From NCBI RefSeq assembly GCF_009857535.1, contig NZ_WWCS01000003.1:248001-312000 (forward strand): 64,000 nt of DNA. The letters are read 5' to 3'. Under the pieces are notes generated by a model, which was not told where the DNA came from, did no database searches, and worked only from the letters and a program-made list of their open reading frames with translations. Shown in pieces: positions 1 to 8,793 of this stretch. Numbering within the stretch: the first letter of the stretch is position 1; each line of letters opens with the position of its first letter. Position numbers and translations under genes: made by a program. Source of the DNA: Duganella margarita. GTDB taxonomy: Bacteria > Pseudomonadota > Gammaproteobacteria > Burkholderiales > Burkholderiaceae_D.

Positions 1-198
1 CTGCTGCGCCTCGCGGCGGGCGTAATTCAGCGCGAAATGGTCGACCAGAATCAGCAGCGACAGCACCGTCAGCAGCACCGTGGCGCTGACGCCCACCGTC
101 ACCAGCGTGGTGAGCCGGGGGCGGGTGGTAGGGGACGGTTTTGAAATATGCACGAGCGTACTAAATGATGACTTAAAGAAATTAACTGATTGTAGCAT
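1..198 (-). CDS. N-terminal part of a membrane-anchored protein (cut by window edge)
   Basis: The minus strand is open from an ATG at 198 to the window edge with no stop. The translation has a short polar stretch followed by one clear hydrophobic segment (roughly residues 32-52, rich in V, L, A and T) and then a charged stretch. This is the usual start of an inner-membrane sensor protein such as a histidine kinase or a diguanylate cyclase, but no catalytic domain lies inside the window, so the function is unknown. A GTG at 153 in the same frame is an alternative start; neither has a strong ribosome-binding site. It diverges from the efflux operon to its right. Confidence 0.45.
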   Translation of the reverse strand, partial: MLQSVNFFKSSFSTLVHISKPSPTTRPRLTTLVTVGVSATVLLTVLSLLILVDHFALNYARREAQQ

Positions 199-294
199 TG
201 CAACGTGATGGCACCGGGAGCGTGCGCCGAATTTCATCGGCTTAAGCCACGCTTAAATCTTTCGGTATCGCCCCGCACTGCACAATATAGTTGC

Positions 295-328
295 TTGACT
301 TAATTAGAATGATCGTTCATTCTATAGG
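295..328 (+). promoter_or_regulatory. Efflux operon promoter with TetR-type operator
   Basis: A near-perfect 16-bp palindrome (GAATGATCGTTCATTC, 307-322; two central mismatches) sits between a TTGACT (295-300) and a TATAGG (323-328), just upstream of the adaptor gene. The shape and AATGA/TCATT arms fit operators of TetR-family efflux repressors. The TetR gene at the end of the same operon (6247-6858) is the obvious partner, so autoregulation with the pump is inferred. Confidence 0.6.
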
Positions 329-361
329 CTGTGCTTAATTTTTATACAGAAAGCTCATCAC

Positions 362-1579
362 ATGGAAGCCCTTTTCTGCAAAAAAACAATGCTGCGCACC
401 GCCGGTGCCGCAGCCATCGTCTCCGCACTGGCCGTCTTGGCCGGTTGCTCCAAGTCCACCTCCGAAGCACCTCACCAGCAGCAGGTGGCGGAAGTGGGCG
501 TTTTCAAAGTGGCGCAAGCGCCGCTGCAAATCACGACCGAACTGCCGGGCCGCACCAGCGCTTATCAAGTTGCTGAAGTGCGCCCGCAGGTCAGCGGTCT
601 GATTCAGAAACGCCTGTTTGTCGAAGGCGCCGACGTCAAAGCCGGTGTCCCGCTATACCAGATCGATCCGGCCACTTACCAGGCCGCGTACAACTCCGCC
701 AAGGCCACGCTGGCCAAGGCCAAGGCCAACCTGCTGACGGCGCAGCCGAAAGTGGGTCGCTATAAAGAGCTGGTGGCGATCGAAGGCGTCAGCAAGCAGG
801 AATACGACGACGCCGTCGCCGCTTTCGAGCAGGCCAAGGCCGACGTGGAGTCGGCCAACGCCGCCGTGGAACAAGCCAAGATCAATGTGAACTACACCCA
901 CGTCGATGCACCGATCAGCGGCCGCATCGGCCGTTCGACCGTGACGCCGGGCGCGCTGGTGACCGCCGGCCAGACCACCGCGCTGACCACGGTGCAGCAG
1001 CTGGACCCGATCTACGTCGACGTCACCCAGTCGAGCGAAGACATGCTGCGCCTGAAGCGTGACGTTGCCAACGGCAGCCTGCGCAAGGACGGCCAGGCCA
1101 AAGTCACGCTGGTGCTGTCGGACGGCACCAAGTACGCCGAAGAGGGCAAGTTGCAGTTCTCCGATGTCACGGTCGATACCGGCACCGGCAACGTCACGCT
1201 GCGCGCGCTGTTCCCGAATCCCAAGCATGATCTGCTGCCTGGCATGTTTGTGCGCGCCATCGTCGATTCCGGCGTCAACGAGCACGCCATCGCCGTGCCG
1301 CAGCAGGGCGTGACCCGCAACGCCAAGGGCGAAGCGACCGCGCTGGTGCTGAACAAGGAAGGCAAGGTCGAACAACGCGTGCTGACCACCGGCGGCACCG
1401 TGGGCGACAAGTGGCTGGTCAAATCGGGCCTGAACGAAGGCGACCTGCTGATCGTTGAAGGCGTGCAGAAAGTCAAACCAGGTGCGCCGGCCAACGCCGC
1501 CAAGCCTGCCGCCGCCGCCCCTGCTGCGGCAGTCGCCGCCGGCGGCGCCGTCCCTGCCAACGCCAAGAGCGCGCAATAA
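362..1579 (+). CDS. RND efflux periplasmic adaptor (membrane fusion lipoprotein, MexA/AcrA type)
   Basis: This is the periplasmic adaptor that links an inner-membrane RND pump to an outer-membrane channel for export of drugs or toxic compounds. The 405-residue product starts with a signal sequence ending in a lipobox (LAGC, Cys29), so it should be lipid-anchored. It then shows the biotinyl/lipoyl-like hairpin with the typical 'VRPQVSGLI' start (about residues 74-82), a coiled-coil hairpin rich in Ala and Lys (about 110-175), and beta-barrel domains. The tail is Ala/Pro-rich. ATG at 362 follows AGAAAG; ATG at 389 (residue 10) is a possible alternative. The pump gene follows after 11 bp, so the two are co-transcribed. 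Confidence 0.93.
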   Translation: MEALFCKKTMLRTAGAAAIVSALAVLAGCSKSTSEAPHQQQVAEVGVFKVAQAPLQITTELPGRTSAYQVAEVRPQVSGLIQKRLFVEGADVKAGVPLYQIDPATYQAAYNSAKATLAKAKANLLTAQPKVGRYKELVAIEGVSKQEYDDAVAAFEQAKADVESANAAVEQAKINVNYTHVDAPISGRIGRSTVTPGALVTAGQTTALTTVQQLDPIYVDVTQSSEDMLRLKRDVANGSLRKDGQAKVTLVLSDGTKYAEEGKLQFSDVTVDTGTGNVTLRALFPNPKHDLLPGMFVRAIVDSGVNEHAIAVPQQGVTRNAKGEATALVLNKEGKVEQRVLTTGGTVGDKWLVKSGLNEGDLLIVEGVQKVKPGAPANAAKPAAAAPAAAVAAGGAVPANAKSAQ

Positions 1580-1590
1580 GGAGTTAGTCT

Positions 1591-4500
1591 ATGTCTCGTT
1601 TCTTTATTGATCGCCCGATTTTTGCATGGGTGGTCGCGATCGTGATTATGCTGGGTGGCATAATCTCGATTCTCGGCCTGCCGATCGCACAGTATCCAAG
1701 CATTGCGCCGCCATCGATTTCGATCAGCGGCACCTACCCAGGCGCCTCGGCCAAGACCGTGGAAAACGCCGTCACCCAGATCATCGAGCAAAAGATGAAG
1801 GGTATCGACGGCCTGCGTTATATGTCGTCGTCGTCCGATTCGGCCGGTGGCGTGACGCTGACGCTGACCTTCAAGAGCGGCACCAATCCTGACATCGCGC
1901 AGGTGCAGGTGCAGAACAAGCTGCAGCTGGCCACGCCGCTGCTGCCTGCCGCCGTGCAGCAGCAAGGCCTGGTGGTAGCGAAAGCCACCAAGAACTTCCT
2001 GATGGTGCTCGGCTTCGTGTCCGAAGACGGCTCGATGAAGCAGGCCGACATCGGCGACTACGTCACCGCCAGCGTGATCGACCCGGTCTCGCGGGTGGAA
2101 GGCGTGGGCGATGTGACCAACTTTGGTTCGCAGTACGCCATGCGCATCTGGCTGGACGCCGCCAAGCTGCAAAGCTATCAGCTGACGCCGGCCGATGTCA
2201 GCGCCGCGATCAGCGCGCAGAACACCGAAGTCTCGGCCGGCCAGCTGGGCGGCCTGCCGGCCGTCGCCGGCCAGCAGCTGAACGCCACCGTGACCGCGCA
2301 AAGCCGTTTGCAAACGGCCGAGCAGTTCGGCGAGATCCTGCTGAAGACCAGCACCAGCGGCGCCACCGTGCACCTGCGCGACGTGGCCCGCATGGAGCTG
2401 GGCAGCGAGACCTACAACATCCTGGCGCGCTACAACGGCAAGCCGGCATCCGGCATGGCGATCAAGTTGGCCACCGGCGCCAACGCGCTGGACACCGCCA
2501 ATGCGGTCAAGGCCAAGATCAAGTCGATGGAAGGCCAGTTCCCGAAAGGCCTGAAAGCCGTCGTGGCATTCGACACCACGCCATTCGTCAAGCTGTCGAT
2601 TGAAGAAGTGGTGAAAACCCTGCTCGAAGCGATCGTGCTGGTGTTCCTGGTGATGTACCTGTTCCTGCAAAACTTCCGCGCCACGCTGATTCCGACCATG
2701 GCGGTGCCGGTGGTGCTGCTGGGTACCTTCGCGATCCTGTCGGCGCTGGGCTATTCGATCAACACGCTGACCATGTTTGCGGTGGTGCTGGCGATCGGCC
2801 TGCTGGTCGATGATGCGATCGTGGTGGTGGAAAACGTCGAGCGCGTGATGACGGACGAGGGCTTGTCGCCGCTGGAAGCGACGCGCAAGTCGATGACCCA
2901 GATCAGCGGGGCGCTGGTGGGTATTGCCATGGTGCTGTCGGCGGTGTTTGTGCCGATGGCCTTCTTCAGCGGTTCGACCGGTGTGATTTACCGCCAGTTC
3001 TCGGTGACCATCGTGTCGGCGATGGTGCTGTCGGTGCTGGTGGCGATGATCTTCACGCCAGCGCTGTGCGCCACCATCCTGAAACCGGTGGAAAAAGGCC
3101 ATGCCATGACCAACAAGGGTTTCTTCGGTTGGTTCAACCGGACCTTTGAGCGTGGCACCAATAAGTACCAGGGCATCGTCGGTTCGATCCTGAATCGCGG
3201 CGGCCGGTCGCTGGTGCTGTATGCAGTGCTGCTGGTGGTGCTGGCCTTCGTGTTCATGCGCCTGCCGACTTCCTTCCTGCCGGAAGAAGATCAGGGCGTG
3301 CTGTTCTCGCAGATCCAGCTGCCTACCGGCGCCACCCAGCAACGCACGCTGAAAGTGATCGAAAAAGTCGAGAACCACTTCCTGACCAACGAGAAGGACA
3401 ACGTCGCTTCCGTGTTCGCGGTGGCTGGCTTCAGCTTCAGCGGCAATGGCCAGAACACCGGTATCGCCTTCGTACGGATGAAGGACTGGGCGGATCGTCC
3501 AGGCGTCGCCAACCGCGTCAGTTCGATTGTCGGCCGCGCCATGGGTTCGTTCGCGCAGATCAAGGACGCGATGGTGTTCGCCTTCGCCCCGCCAGCGGTG
3601 CTGGAACTGGGTAATGCCAGCGGCTTCGACTTGCAGCTGCAGGATATCGGCGGCGTCGGTCACGATGCGCTGATGGCGGCGCGTAACCAGATGCTGGGCA
3701 TGGCCTCGCAGAGCAAGCTGCTGGTGGGCGTGCGTCCCAACGGCCAGGAAGATACACCGCAGTACAAGATCACTGTCGACCAGCAGAAAGCCATTGCGCT
3801 GGGCCTGACCGTGTCCGATGTGAACTCGGTGCTGAGCACTGCCTGGGGTAGCGCCTACGTCAACGACTTCGTCGACCGCGGCCGCGTGAAGAAGGTCTAC
3901 CTGCAAGGCGCCGCCGAGGCGCGCATGACGCCGGAAGATCTGAACAAGTGGTTCGTGCGCAATGCCAGCGGCCAGATGGTGCCTTTCTCGTCGTTCTCGT
4001 CGGGCGAATGGATTTACGCGTCGCCGCGCCTGGAGCGCTACAACGGCCTGCCGTCGACCGAGATCCTGGGGGCGCCAGCGCCGGGTCAGAGCTCGGGTAC
4101 CGCCATGGCGGAAATCGAAAAGCTGGCGGCGCAACTGCCGCCGGGTATCGGCTTCGAGTGGACCGGCCTGTCGACCGAAGAACGCGATTCCGGCTCGCAG
4201 ACCACGCAGCTGTACGCCATCTCGGTGCTGATCGTGTTCCTGTGCCTGGCCGCGCTGTATGAAAGCTGGTCGATCCCGTTCTCGGTGCTGCTGGTGGTGC
4301 CGCTGGGTGTGATCGGCGCGGTGGTGGCGACCTATGTGTTCAAGCTGTCCAACGACGTCTACTTCCAGGTCGGCCTGCTGACCGTGGTCGGTCTGGCGGC
4401 GAAGAATGCGATTCTGATCGTGGAGTTTGCGAAGGAACTGCAGGACGCCGGCGAGGATCTGAAGAAGGCCACGCTGCATGCGGTCAAAATGCGTCTGCGT

Positions 4501-4728
4501 CCGATCCTGATGACCTCCATTGCATTCGGCCTGGGCGTGTTCCCGCTGGCGATCAGCAGCGGCGCCGGTTCCGGCAGCCAGAATGCGATCGGCATCGGCG
4601 TGCTGGGCGGGATGCTGACGGCGACCTTCCTGGGGATCTTCTTCGTGCCGCTGTTCTTTGTGCTGGTGCGTGGCTACTTCGCTCCGAAGAAGCCGGCCGC
4701 TCCCGCTCCTGCTGTTGAGGTGCACTAA
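1591..4728 (+). CDS. RND efflux inner-membrane transporter (AcrB/MexB type, HAE1)
   Basis: This is the proton-driven trimeric pump subunit that takes substrates from the periplasm and inner membrane and passes them to the outer-membrane channel. The 1045-residue length is normal for the HAE1 family. The N-terminal '[11 protein letters not shown]' start is typical. The proton-relay residues are present: Asp407-Asp408 in '[12 protein letters not shown]', at the same numbers as in AcrB, and Lys938 in '[10 protein letters not shown]'. It follows the adaptor by 11 bp with a GGAG ribosome-binding site and is followed after 1 bp by the outer-membrane gene. Substrate range cannot be read from sequence. 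Confidence 0.95.
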   Translation: MSRFFIDRPIFAWVVAIVIMLGGIISILGLPIAQYPSIAPPSISISGTYPGASAKTVENAVTQIIEQKMKGIDGLRYMSSSSDSAGGVTLTLTFKSGTNPDIAQVQVQNKLQLATPLLPAAVQQQGLVVAKATKNFLMVLGFVSEDGSMKQADIGDYVTASVIDPVSRVEGVGDVTNFGSQYAMRIWLDAAKLQSYQLTPADVSAAISAQNTEVSAGQLGGLPAVAGQQLNATVTAQSRLQTAEQFGEILLKTSTSGATVHLRDVARMELGSETYNILARYNGKPASGMAIKLATGANALDTANAVKAKIKSMEGQFPKGLKAVVAFDTTPFVKLSIEEVVKTLLEAIVLVFLVMYLFLQNFRATLIPTMAVPVVLLGTFAILSALGYSINTLTMFAVVLAIGLLVDDAIVVVENVERVMTDEGLSPLEATRKSMTQISGALVGIAMVLSAVFVPMAFFSGSTGVIYRQFSVTIVSAMVLSVLVAMIFTPALCATILKPVEKGHAMTNKGFFGWFNRTFERGTNKYQGIVGSILNRGGRSLVLYAVLLVVLAFVFMRLPTSFLPEEDQGVLFSQIQLPTGATQQRTLKVIEKVENHFLTNEKDNVASVFAVAGFSFSGNGQNTGIAFVRMKDWADRPGVANRVSSIVGRAMGSFAQIKDAMVFAFAPPAVLELGNASGFDLQLQDIGGVGHDALMAARNQMLGMASQSKLLVGVRPNGQEDTPQYKITVDQQKAIALGLTVSDVNSVLSTAWGSAYVNDFVDRGRVKKVYLQGAAEARMTPEDLNKWFVRNASGQMVPFSSFSSGEWIYASPRLERYNGLPSTEILGAPAPGQSSGTAMAEIEKLAAQLPPGIGFEWTGLSTEERDSGSQTTQLYAISVLIVFLCLAALYESWSIPFSVLLVVPLGVIGAVVATYVFKLSNDVYFQVGLLTVVGLAAKNAILIVEFAKELQDAGEDLKKATLHAVKMRLRPILMTSIAFGLGVFPLAISSGAGSGSQNAIGIGVLGGMLTATFLGIFFVPLFFVLVRGYFAPKKPAAPAPAVEVH

Positions 4729-4729
4729 T

Positions 4730-6178
4730 ATGATGAAAAAATCTTTATTCACGATGGCGGCGCTGGCTGCATTGGCCACCACCATGGCCGGCTGCAGCCT
4801 GGCGCCGGTGTATGAACGCCCGGCGCAACCGGTGGCGCCAGCCTTCCCGCACGGCGACGCCTACCAAGGCGTGCCGCAGGCGGCGGCCGATGCCAAGCCG
4901 GTGTCGCAAATCCTGTGGCGCGAATACTTCGCCGATCCCAAGCTGCGCAAGGTGATCGAGCTGGCGCTGGCCAACAACCGCGACCTGCGCGTGTCGGTGC
5001 TCAACATCGAGAAGGCCAAGGCGCAGTACAACATCGACACCGCGGCGCTGCTGCCGAAACTGTCGGCCAATGTCAGCCAGAGCGCCACGCGCACGCCGTC
5101 CAACATGACCGGCACCGGCCAGTCGATCGTCAACCGCCAGTACAACGGCGGCCTGGTGATGTCCTCGTATGAGCTGGACTTCTTCGGCAAGGTGCGCAAC
5201 CAGTCCGAGGCTGGCCTGCAAAGCTACCTGGGCACCGAGGAAGCGCGCCGCACGCAGCAGATCACGCTGGTGTCGGAAGTGGCGAATGCCTATCTGACAC
5301 TGATCGCCGATCAGCAGCGTTTGAAGCTGGCGCAGGAAACCCTGAAAAGCCAGCAGACCAGCTATGACCTGAGCCGCAAGCGCTTCGCCTCGGGCGTGGT
5401 GGCCGGCACCGATATGTACGACGCCCAGACCAGCGTGGAAACCGCGCGCAACGACGCCGCGGTCTACACGGCGCAGGTGGCGCTGGACCAGAACGCGCTG
5501 GCGCTGCTGGTCGGCAGCACCGTGCCGGACGACCTGCTGCCCACCGGCGAGCTGGAAGAGGTGACGCAGCTGGCGGCGATTCCGGCCGGCCTGCCGTCGG
5601 ACCTGCTGCAGTCGCGTCCGGACGTGCAGGAAGCGGAGCGCTCGCTGCGCGCCGCCAATGCCAATATCGGCGTGGCGCGCGCCGCCTTCTTCCCGAGCAT
5701 TTCGCTGACGGCGTCGGGCGGCAGTGCCAGCAGCACCTTGTCCGGTCTGTTCAAGGCCGGCTCGTCGACGTGGAGCTTCGCGCCGCAGATCAACCTGCCG
5801 ATCTTCGATGGTGGCGTCAACCGCGCCAACCTGAATATCGCCAAGGCTGACCGCGACATCTCGGTGGCGCAGTACGAGAAGTCGATCCAGACCGCGTTCC
5901 GCGAAGTGGCCGACGCCCTGGCCACGCGCGGCACGCTGGATCAGCGCCTGGCGTCGTCGCAGGCGCTGGTTGAGGCCTCGCAGAAGAGCTACACCATCAA
6001 CGAGGCGCGCTATCGCCAGGGGGCGGATACCTACCTGAACGCGCTGGTGTCGCAACGCGCGCTGTACACGGCGCAGCAAGGATTGATCACCACGCGCCTT
6101 GCAAAAAACAGCAACGCCGTCACCTTGTATAAGGTGCTGGGCGGCGGCTGGCAGCCCGAGTTGCCACCGCAGCGCTGA
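4730..6178 (+). CDS. RND efflux outer-membrane factor lipoprotein (OprM/TolC type, NodT family)
   Basis: This is the outer-membrane channel that completes the tripartite pump. The 482-residue product begins with a signal peptide and lipobox (MAGC, Cys22), then the 'LAPVYERPAQPVAP' start common to this family and two repeated outer-membrane-efflux domains with long helical, Gln/Ala-rich stretches. The ATG at 4730 is chosen because GAGG lies 9 bases upstream and the signal peptide follows at once; the same frame is open 24 codons further upstream, inside the pump gene. The start lies 1 bp after the pump stop, which suggests translational coupling. Confidence 0.94.
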   Translation: MMKKSLFTMAALAALATTMAGCSLAPVYERPAQPVAPAFPHGDAYQGVPQAAADAKPVSQILWREYFADPKLRKVIELALANNRDLRVSVLNIEKAKAQYNIDTAALLPKLSANVSQSATRTPSNMTGTGQSIVNRQYNGGLVMSSYELDFFGKVRNQSEAGLQSYLGTEEARRTQQITLVSEVANAYLTLIADQQRLKLAQETLKSQQTSYDLSRKRFASGVVAGTDMYDAQTSVETARNDAAVYTAQVALDQNALALLVGSTVPDDLLPTGELEEVTQLAAIPAGLPSDLLQSRPDVQEAERSLRAANANIGVARAAFFPSISLTASGGSASSTLSGLFKAGSSTWSFAPQINLPIFDGGVNRANLNIAKADRDISVAQYEKSIQTAFREVADALATRGTLDQRLASSQALVEASQKSYTINEARYRQGADTYLNALVSQRALYTAQQGLITTRLAKNSNAVTLYKVLGGGWQPELPPQR

Positions 6179-6186
6179 TGCTGCAC

Positions 6187-6223
6187 GGTGGACGCCGCAC
6201 TGGCGTCCACCGGTTTGATCTTT
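6187..6223 (+). terminator. Hairpin between outer-membrane gene and TetR gene
   Basis: A perfect 10-bp stem (GGTGGACGCC, 6187-6196, with GGCGTCCACC, 6202-6211) and a 5-base loop is followed by a short U-rich run. It is a likely partial terminator that would lower TetR expression relative to the pump; the U-tract is weak. Confidence 0.6.
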
Positions 6224-6246
6224 TCATATTACCCAAGGACCGCTTC

Positions 6247-6858
6247 ATGAAATCCCACGTCAAGCGACGCACTGACCCGGAACGGGCGCAGAGTCGCCGT
6301 AACCAGGTTTTGCAGGCCGCTGCCGTGTGCTTCGCGCGCAGCGGCTTCCATGGCGCCAGCATGTCCGAGATTTCGAAAGAAGCCGGCATGAGCGCGGGCC
6401 ACATCTACAACTACTTCGACAACAAGGAAGCCATCATCATGGCCTTTGTCGACCTGGAGTCGGAGCATGTGGCGGCGCAGTTGCGCGAATTGAGCGGCAA
6501 GGACGATCCGCTGCAATCGATGATCGACGAGGCGCCGCGCCACATCGACGAGAACCTCGACCCGCAGTACTTCCAGCTGCCGCTGGAGATGTTTGCCGAA
6601 GCGGCGCGCAATCCCAAGATCGCCGACGCCATGCGCGCCTCCGACGTGGTGGCGATGGCCGAGTTCCGGCCCATCATCAAGCGCGAGCGCGAACGGCGCG
6701 GTCTGCCGGTGGACGATGCGCTGCTCGACGGCCGCATCAACACCATGGTGTCGCTGTTCCACGGCCTGCCGATCCGCGCCTTGCACCGTCCGGACATGGA
6801 CCGCAACTCCCTTGTGGAAGGGTACCGGGTCGCCATGAAGGCGCTGCTGCTGAGCTGA
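6247..6858 (+). CDS. TetR/AcrR-family transcriptional regulator of the efflux operon
   Basis: This is a DNA-binding repressor that probably senses pump substrates. The 203-residue product has the TetR helix-turn-helix at residues 14-60, including 'ISKEAGMSAGHIYNYF' and the following 'NKEAI', and a variable ligand-binding C-terminus. ATG at 6247 is preceded by AAGGA at 7 bases. The gene lies 68 bp after the outer-membrane gene, beyond a hairpin, so it may be read through from the pump promoter or have its own. The near-perfect palindrome at 307-322 is its likely operator (inference). Confidence 0.9.
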   Translation: MKSHVKRRTDPERAQSRRNQVLQAAAVCFARSGFHGASMSEISKEAGMSAGHIYNYFDNKEAIIMAFVDLESEHVAAQLRELSGKDDPLQSMIDEAPRHIDENLDPQYFQLPLEMFAEAARNPKIADAMRASDVVAMAEFRPIIKRERERRGLPVDDALLDGRINTMVSLFHGLPIRALHRPDMDRNSLVEGYRVAMKALLLS

Positions 6859-6944
6859 TTTGTCTCTTAATGTATCCTTCCGCTGCACGCGGTGGGCCGC
6901 TGTTGTACCATGCGTGATGTCCCTCTACAGCCTACAGGAGCATC

Positions 6945-7652
6945 ATGACTGCCTACGTAATTCCCGCCCATGACATCGTCGGCCTGCCGGTCGCCGGCAC
7001 TTCCGATCTGTTCCCGGTGCGCCGCGTCTACTGCGTCGGCCGCAACTACGCCGGCCACGCGCGCGAAATGGGTTCCGACCCGACCCGCGAACCGCCATTC
7101 TTCTTCTCCAAGCCGGGCGACGCCCAGGCCGTAGTGCCGGCCGCGCCGAACCGCGTGCTGGAACTGCCGTATCCGCCGCTGACCAACAACCTGCACTACG
7201 AGTGCGAACTGGTGGTCGCGCTGGGCAAGGGCGGCGCCAATATCTCGGTGGAAGACGCGGCTTCGCACATCTTCGGCTACGCGGTCGGCTTCGACATGAC
7301 GCGGCGCGACCTGCAATTCAAGATGCGCGATGTCGGCCGTCCGTGGGAAATCGGCAAGGCGTTCGACTACTCGGCGCCGATCGGCCTGATCACCCGCGCC
7401 GAAGATGCGGGCGACATCAACCACGCCGCGATCCAGCTGGATGTGGATGGCGTGACCAAGCAGTCGTCGCATATTTCGGAGCTGATCTGGTCGATCAGCG
7501 AAACCATCGCCAACCTGTCGACCTATTTCACGCTCGCGCCGGGCGACCTGATCTTCAGCGGCACGCCGGAAGGTGTGGGCGCGGTGGTACGCGGTAACGT
7601 CCTGGAAGGCAAGGTTGCCGGCCTGTCGCCGATTACCGTCAAATTGGTATAA
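6945..7652 (+). CDS. Fumarylacetoacetate hydrolase family protein (fumarylpyruvate hydrolase-like)
   Basis: Enzymes of this family cleave C-C bonds in acylpyruvates using a divalent metal, for example in gentisate or tyrosine breakdown. The 235-residue product is the short, single-domain form. It has 'GRNYAGHAREMG' (32-43), the metal ligands Glu86 and Glu88 in 'HYECELVVALGK' and Asp117 in 'GYAVGFDMTRRD', Lys138, and the C-terminal 'IFSGTPEGVGAV'. AGGAG lies just upstream of the ATG. No gentisate or other ring-cleavage genes are adjacent, so the substrate is open; fumarylpyruvate or oxaloacetate-type compounds are most likely. Confidence 0.88.
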   Translation: MTAYVIPAHDIVGLPVAGTSDLFPVRRVYCVGRNYAGHAREMGSDPTREPPFFFSKPGDAQAVVPAAPNRVLELPYPPLTNNLHYECELVVALGKGGANISVEDAASHIFGYAVGFDMTRRDLQFKMRDVGRPWEIGKAFDYSAPIGLITRAEDAGDINHAAIQLDVDGVTKQSSHISELIWSISETIANLSTYFTLAPGDLIFSGTPEGVGAVVRGNVLEGKVAGLSPITVKLV

Positions 7653-7657
7653 ACCGT

Positions 7658-8482
7658 TTATAGCAGCGCGTCGATGGCACTCAGCGCCGTCAACGCGTTG
7701 GCCGCCAGCCCCACATCCTGCGGGCTGGCGACCTCTGGTTCGCGCGGGTTTATCCGTATCATGCGGCCGTTGTGATGGCGGATGACGGACTGGCCGAAGT
7801 GACGTACCGATGGAATCGCCACCCCGGCGCCCACTTCAATCACCAGCGGCTTGCTGGCTTTGTGCAGCAGTGCGTGCAGACGCGCTTCCTGAGCGCTGGC
7901 ACGCGACTCTATCCAGCCGCCGTCACCAAACATCAGAATATTCGGCCGCGCCAATGCACCGCAGTGCGGGCAGGTTGGCGCCAGGTTCAATAGCTGGCAG
8001 TTGACCGTATCCACCTGCGGCGTGTAGCCGTCCGCCGGCCAGATACGGCCGCCGCAGGGCGTCAGGCATTGCAGATGTTGGATGGAGCCGTGGCATTCAA
8101 GGATGCGCTGCGGATCGAAGCCGGCCTTCTGGAAATGGCCGTCGACATTGCTGGTGAAAACGGCGGCGCCATGCTGCATGCGTTCGCCCCAGCGTTTCAG
8201 CAGACCGAAGCCGGAGTGTGGCTGCGTGTCGCGGTAGAGATTGAGCCGGTGGCCGTAAAAACCCCAGGCCAGCGCCGGATCTTCATGAAACGTGGCGGGC
8301 GAGGCGATGCTGGCAAAAGCCATGCGTGCGCGGCCGAGGGCAGGGTAGGCCTGCCAGAAACCGTCATTGCCGCGAAAATCCGGCAAGCCCGAATCGACGC
8401 CCATGCCGGCGCCGGCCGCTACGATCAGCAGGTCGGCTTGTTGGATGAGGGCGGCGGCGTGTTCGAGATCGGCGATATCCAT
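7658..8482 (-). CDS. SIR2-family NAD-dependent deacylase (sirtuin-like)
   Basis: Sirtuins remove acyl groups from lysines using NAD. This 274-residue protein has the NAD-binding motif 'GAGMGVDSGLPDFRG' (24-38), the catalytic His131 in 'ECHGSI', a zinc-binding cysteine set (Cys139, Cys143, Cys171, Cys174) and a C-terminal Rossmann part with 'VIEVGAGVAIPSV'. The usual TQN[IV]D motif reads TSNVD (110-114), so the conserved Gln is Ser, while the catalytic Asn112 and Asp114 remain. It converges with the upstream hydrolase gene, 5 bp apart, with no visible terminator. Function as a deacylase is likely but the substitution leaves room for another NAD-linked activity. Confidence 0.85.
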   Translation of the reverse strand: MDIADLEHAAALIQQADLLIVAAGAGMGVDSGLPDFRGNDGFWQAYPALGRARMAFASIASPATFHEDPALAWGFYGHRLNLYRDTQPHSGFGLLKRWGERMQHGAAVFTSNVDGHFQKAGFDPQRILECHGSIQHLQCLTPCGGRIWPADGYTPQVDTVNCQLLNLAPTCPHCGALARPNILMFGDGGWIESRASAQEARLHALLHKASKPLVIEVGAGVAIPSVRHFGQSVIRHHNGRMIRINPREPEVASPQDVGLAANALTALSAIDALL

Positions 8483-8510
8483 GATGCCATCTTAGCTGCG
8501 CTCGGCAAAC

Positions 8511-8540
8511 ATGACAAATACTTAAACCCGCTGCTATAAT
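8511..8540 (+). promoter_or_regulatory. Promoter of tRNA-Pro
   Basis: ATGACA (8511-8516) and a perfect TATAAT (8535-8540) are 18 bp apart, and the tRNA begins 11 bases after the -10 box. It overlaps no gene except the 5' side of the divergent sirtuin. Confidence 0.7.
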
Positions 8541-8551
8541 AAGCTGTTCGT

Positions 8552-8628
<77 letters not shown>

Positions 8629-8644
8629 ACAAAATCAATGACTT

Positions 8645-8671
8645 AGGCCAGCCTCGATGCTGGCCTTTTTC
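8645..8671 (+). terminator. Rho-independent terminator of tRNA-Pro
   Basis: Perfect 8-bp stem AGGCCAGC/GCTGGCCT (8645-8652 and 8659-8666) with a 6-base loop, followed by a run of T. It lies 16 bases after the tRNA. Confidence 0.9.
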
Positions 8672-8678
8672 TTGCCCC

Positions 8679-8686
8679 TAAAATTA
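8679..8686. repeat. Target-site duplication, left copy
   Basis: TAAAATTA directly abuts the left inverted repeat of the insertion sequence; the same 8 bases follow the right end at 10003-10010. Eight bases is the usual duplication for ISL3 elements. Confidence 0.95.
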
Positions 8687-8701
8687 GGTTCTTCACGGAT
8701 T
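8687..8701 (+). repeat. IS left inverted repeat
   Basis: GGTTCTTCACGGATT, identical over 15 bases to the complement of the right end. Confidence 0.95.
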
Positions 8702-8793
8702 TGTGTGAGATAGGCCGTTAAAACGCAGAAAGCGGTAAAGACGAGATAGACTTGTTGTGCGACCAACAGTTCAACCCTCGACTTACCACTTTC

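Noticed and set aside
1012..4785. A very long minus-strand open frame opposite the efflux pump gene
   Set aside because: It is the shadow of the pump and adaptor genes in GC-rich DNA: no start signal, His/Arg/Gln-rich composition and no known domain, while the plus strand encodes a textbook RND transporter.
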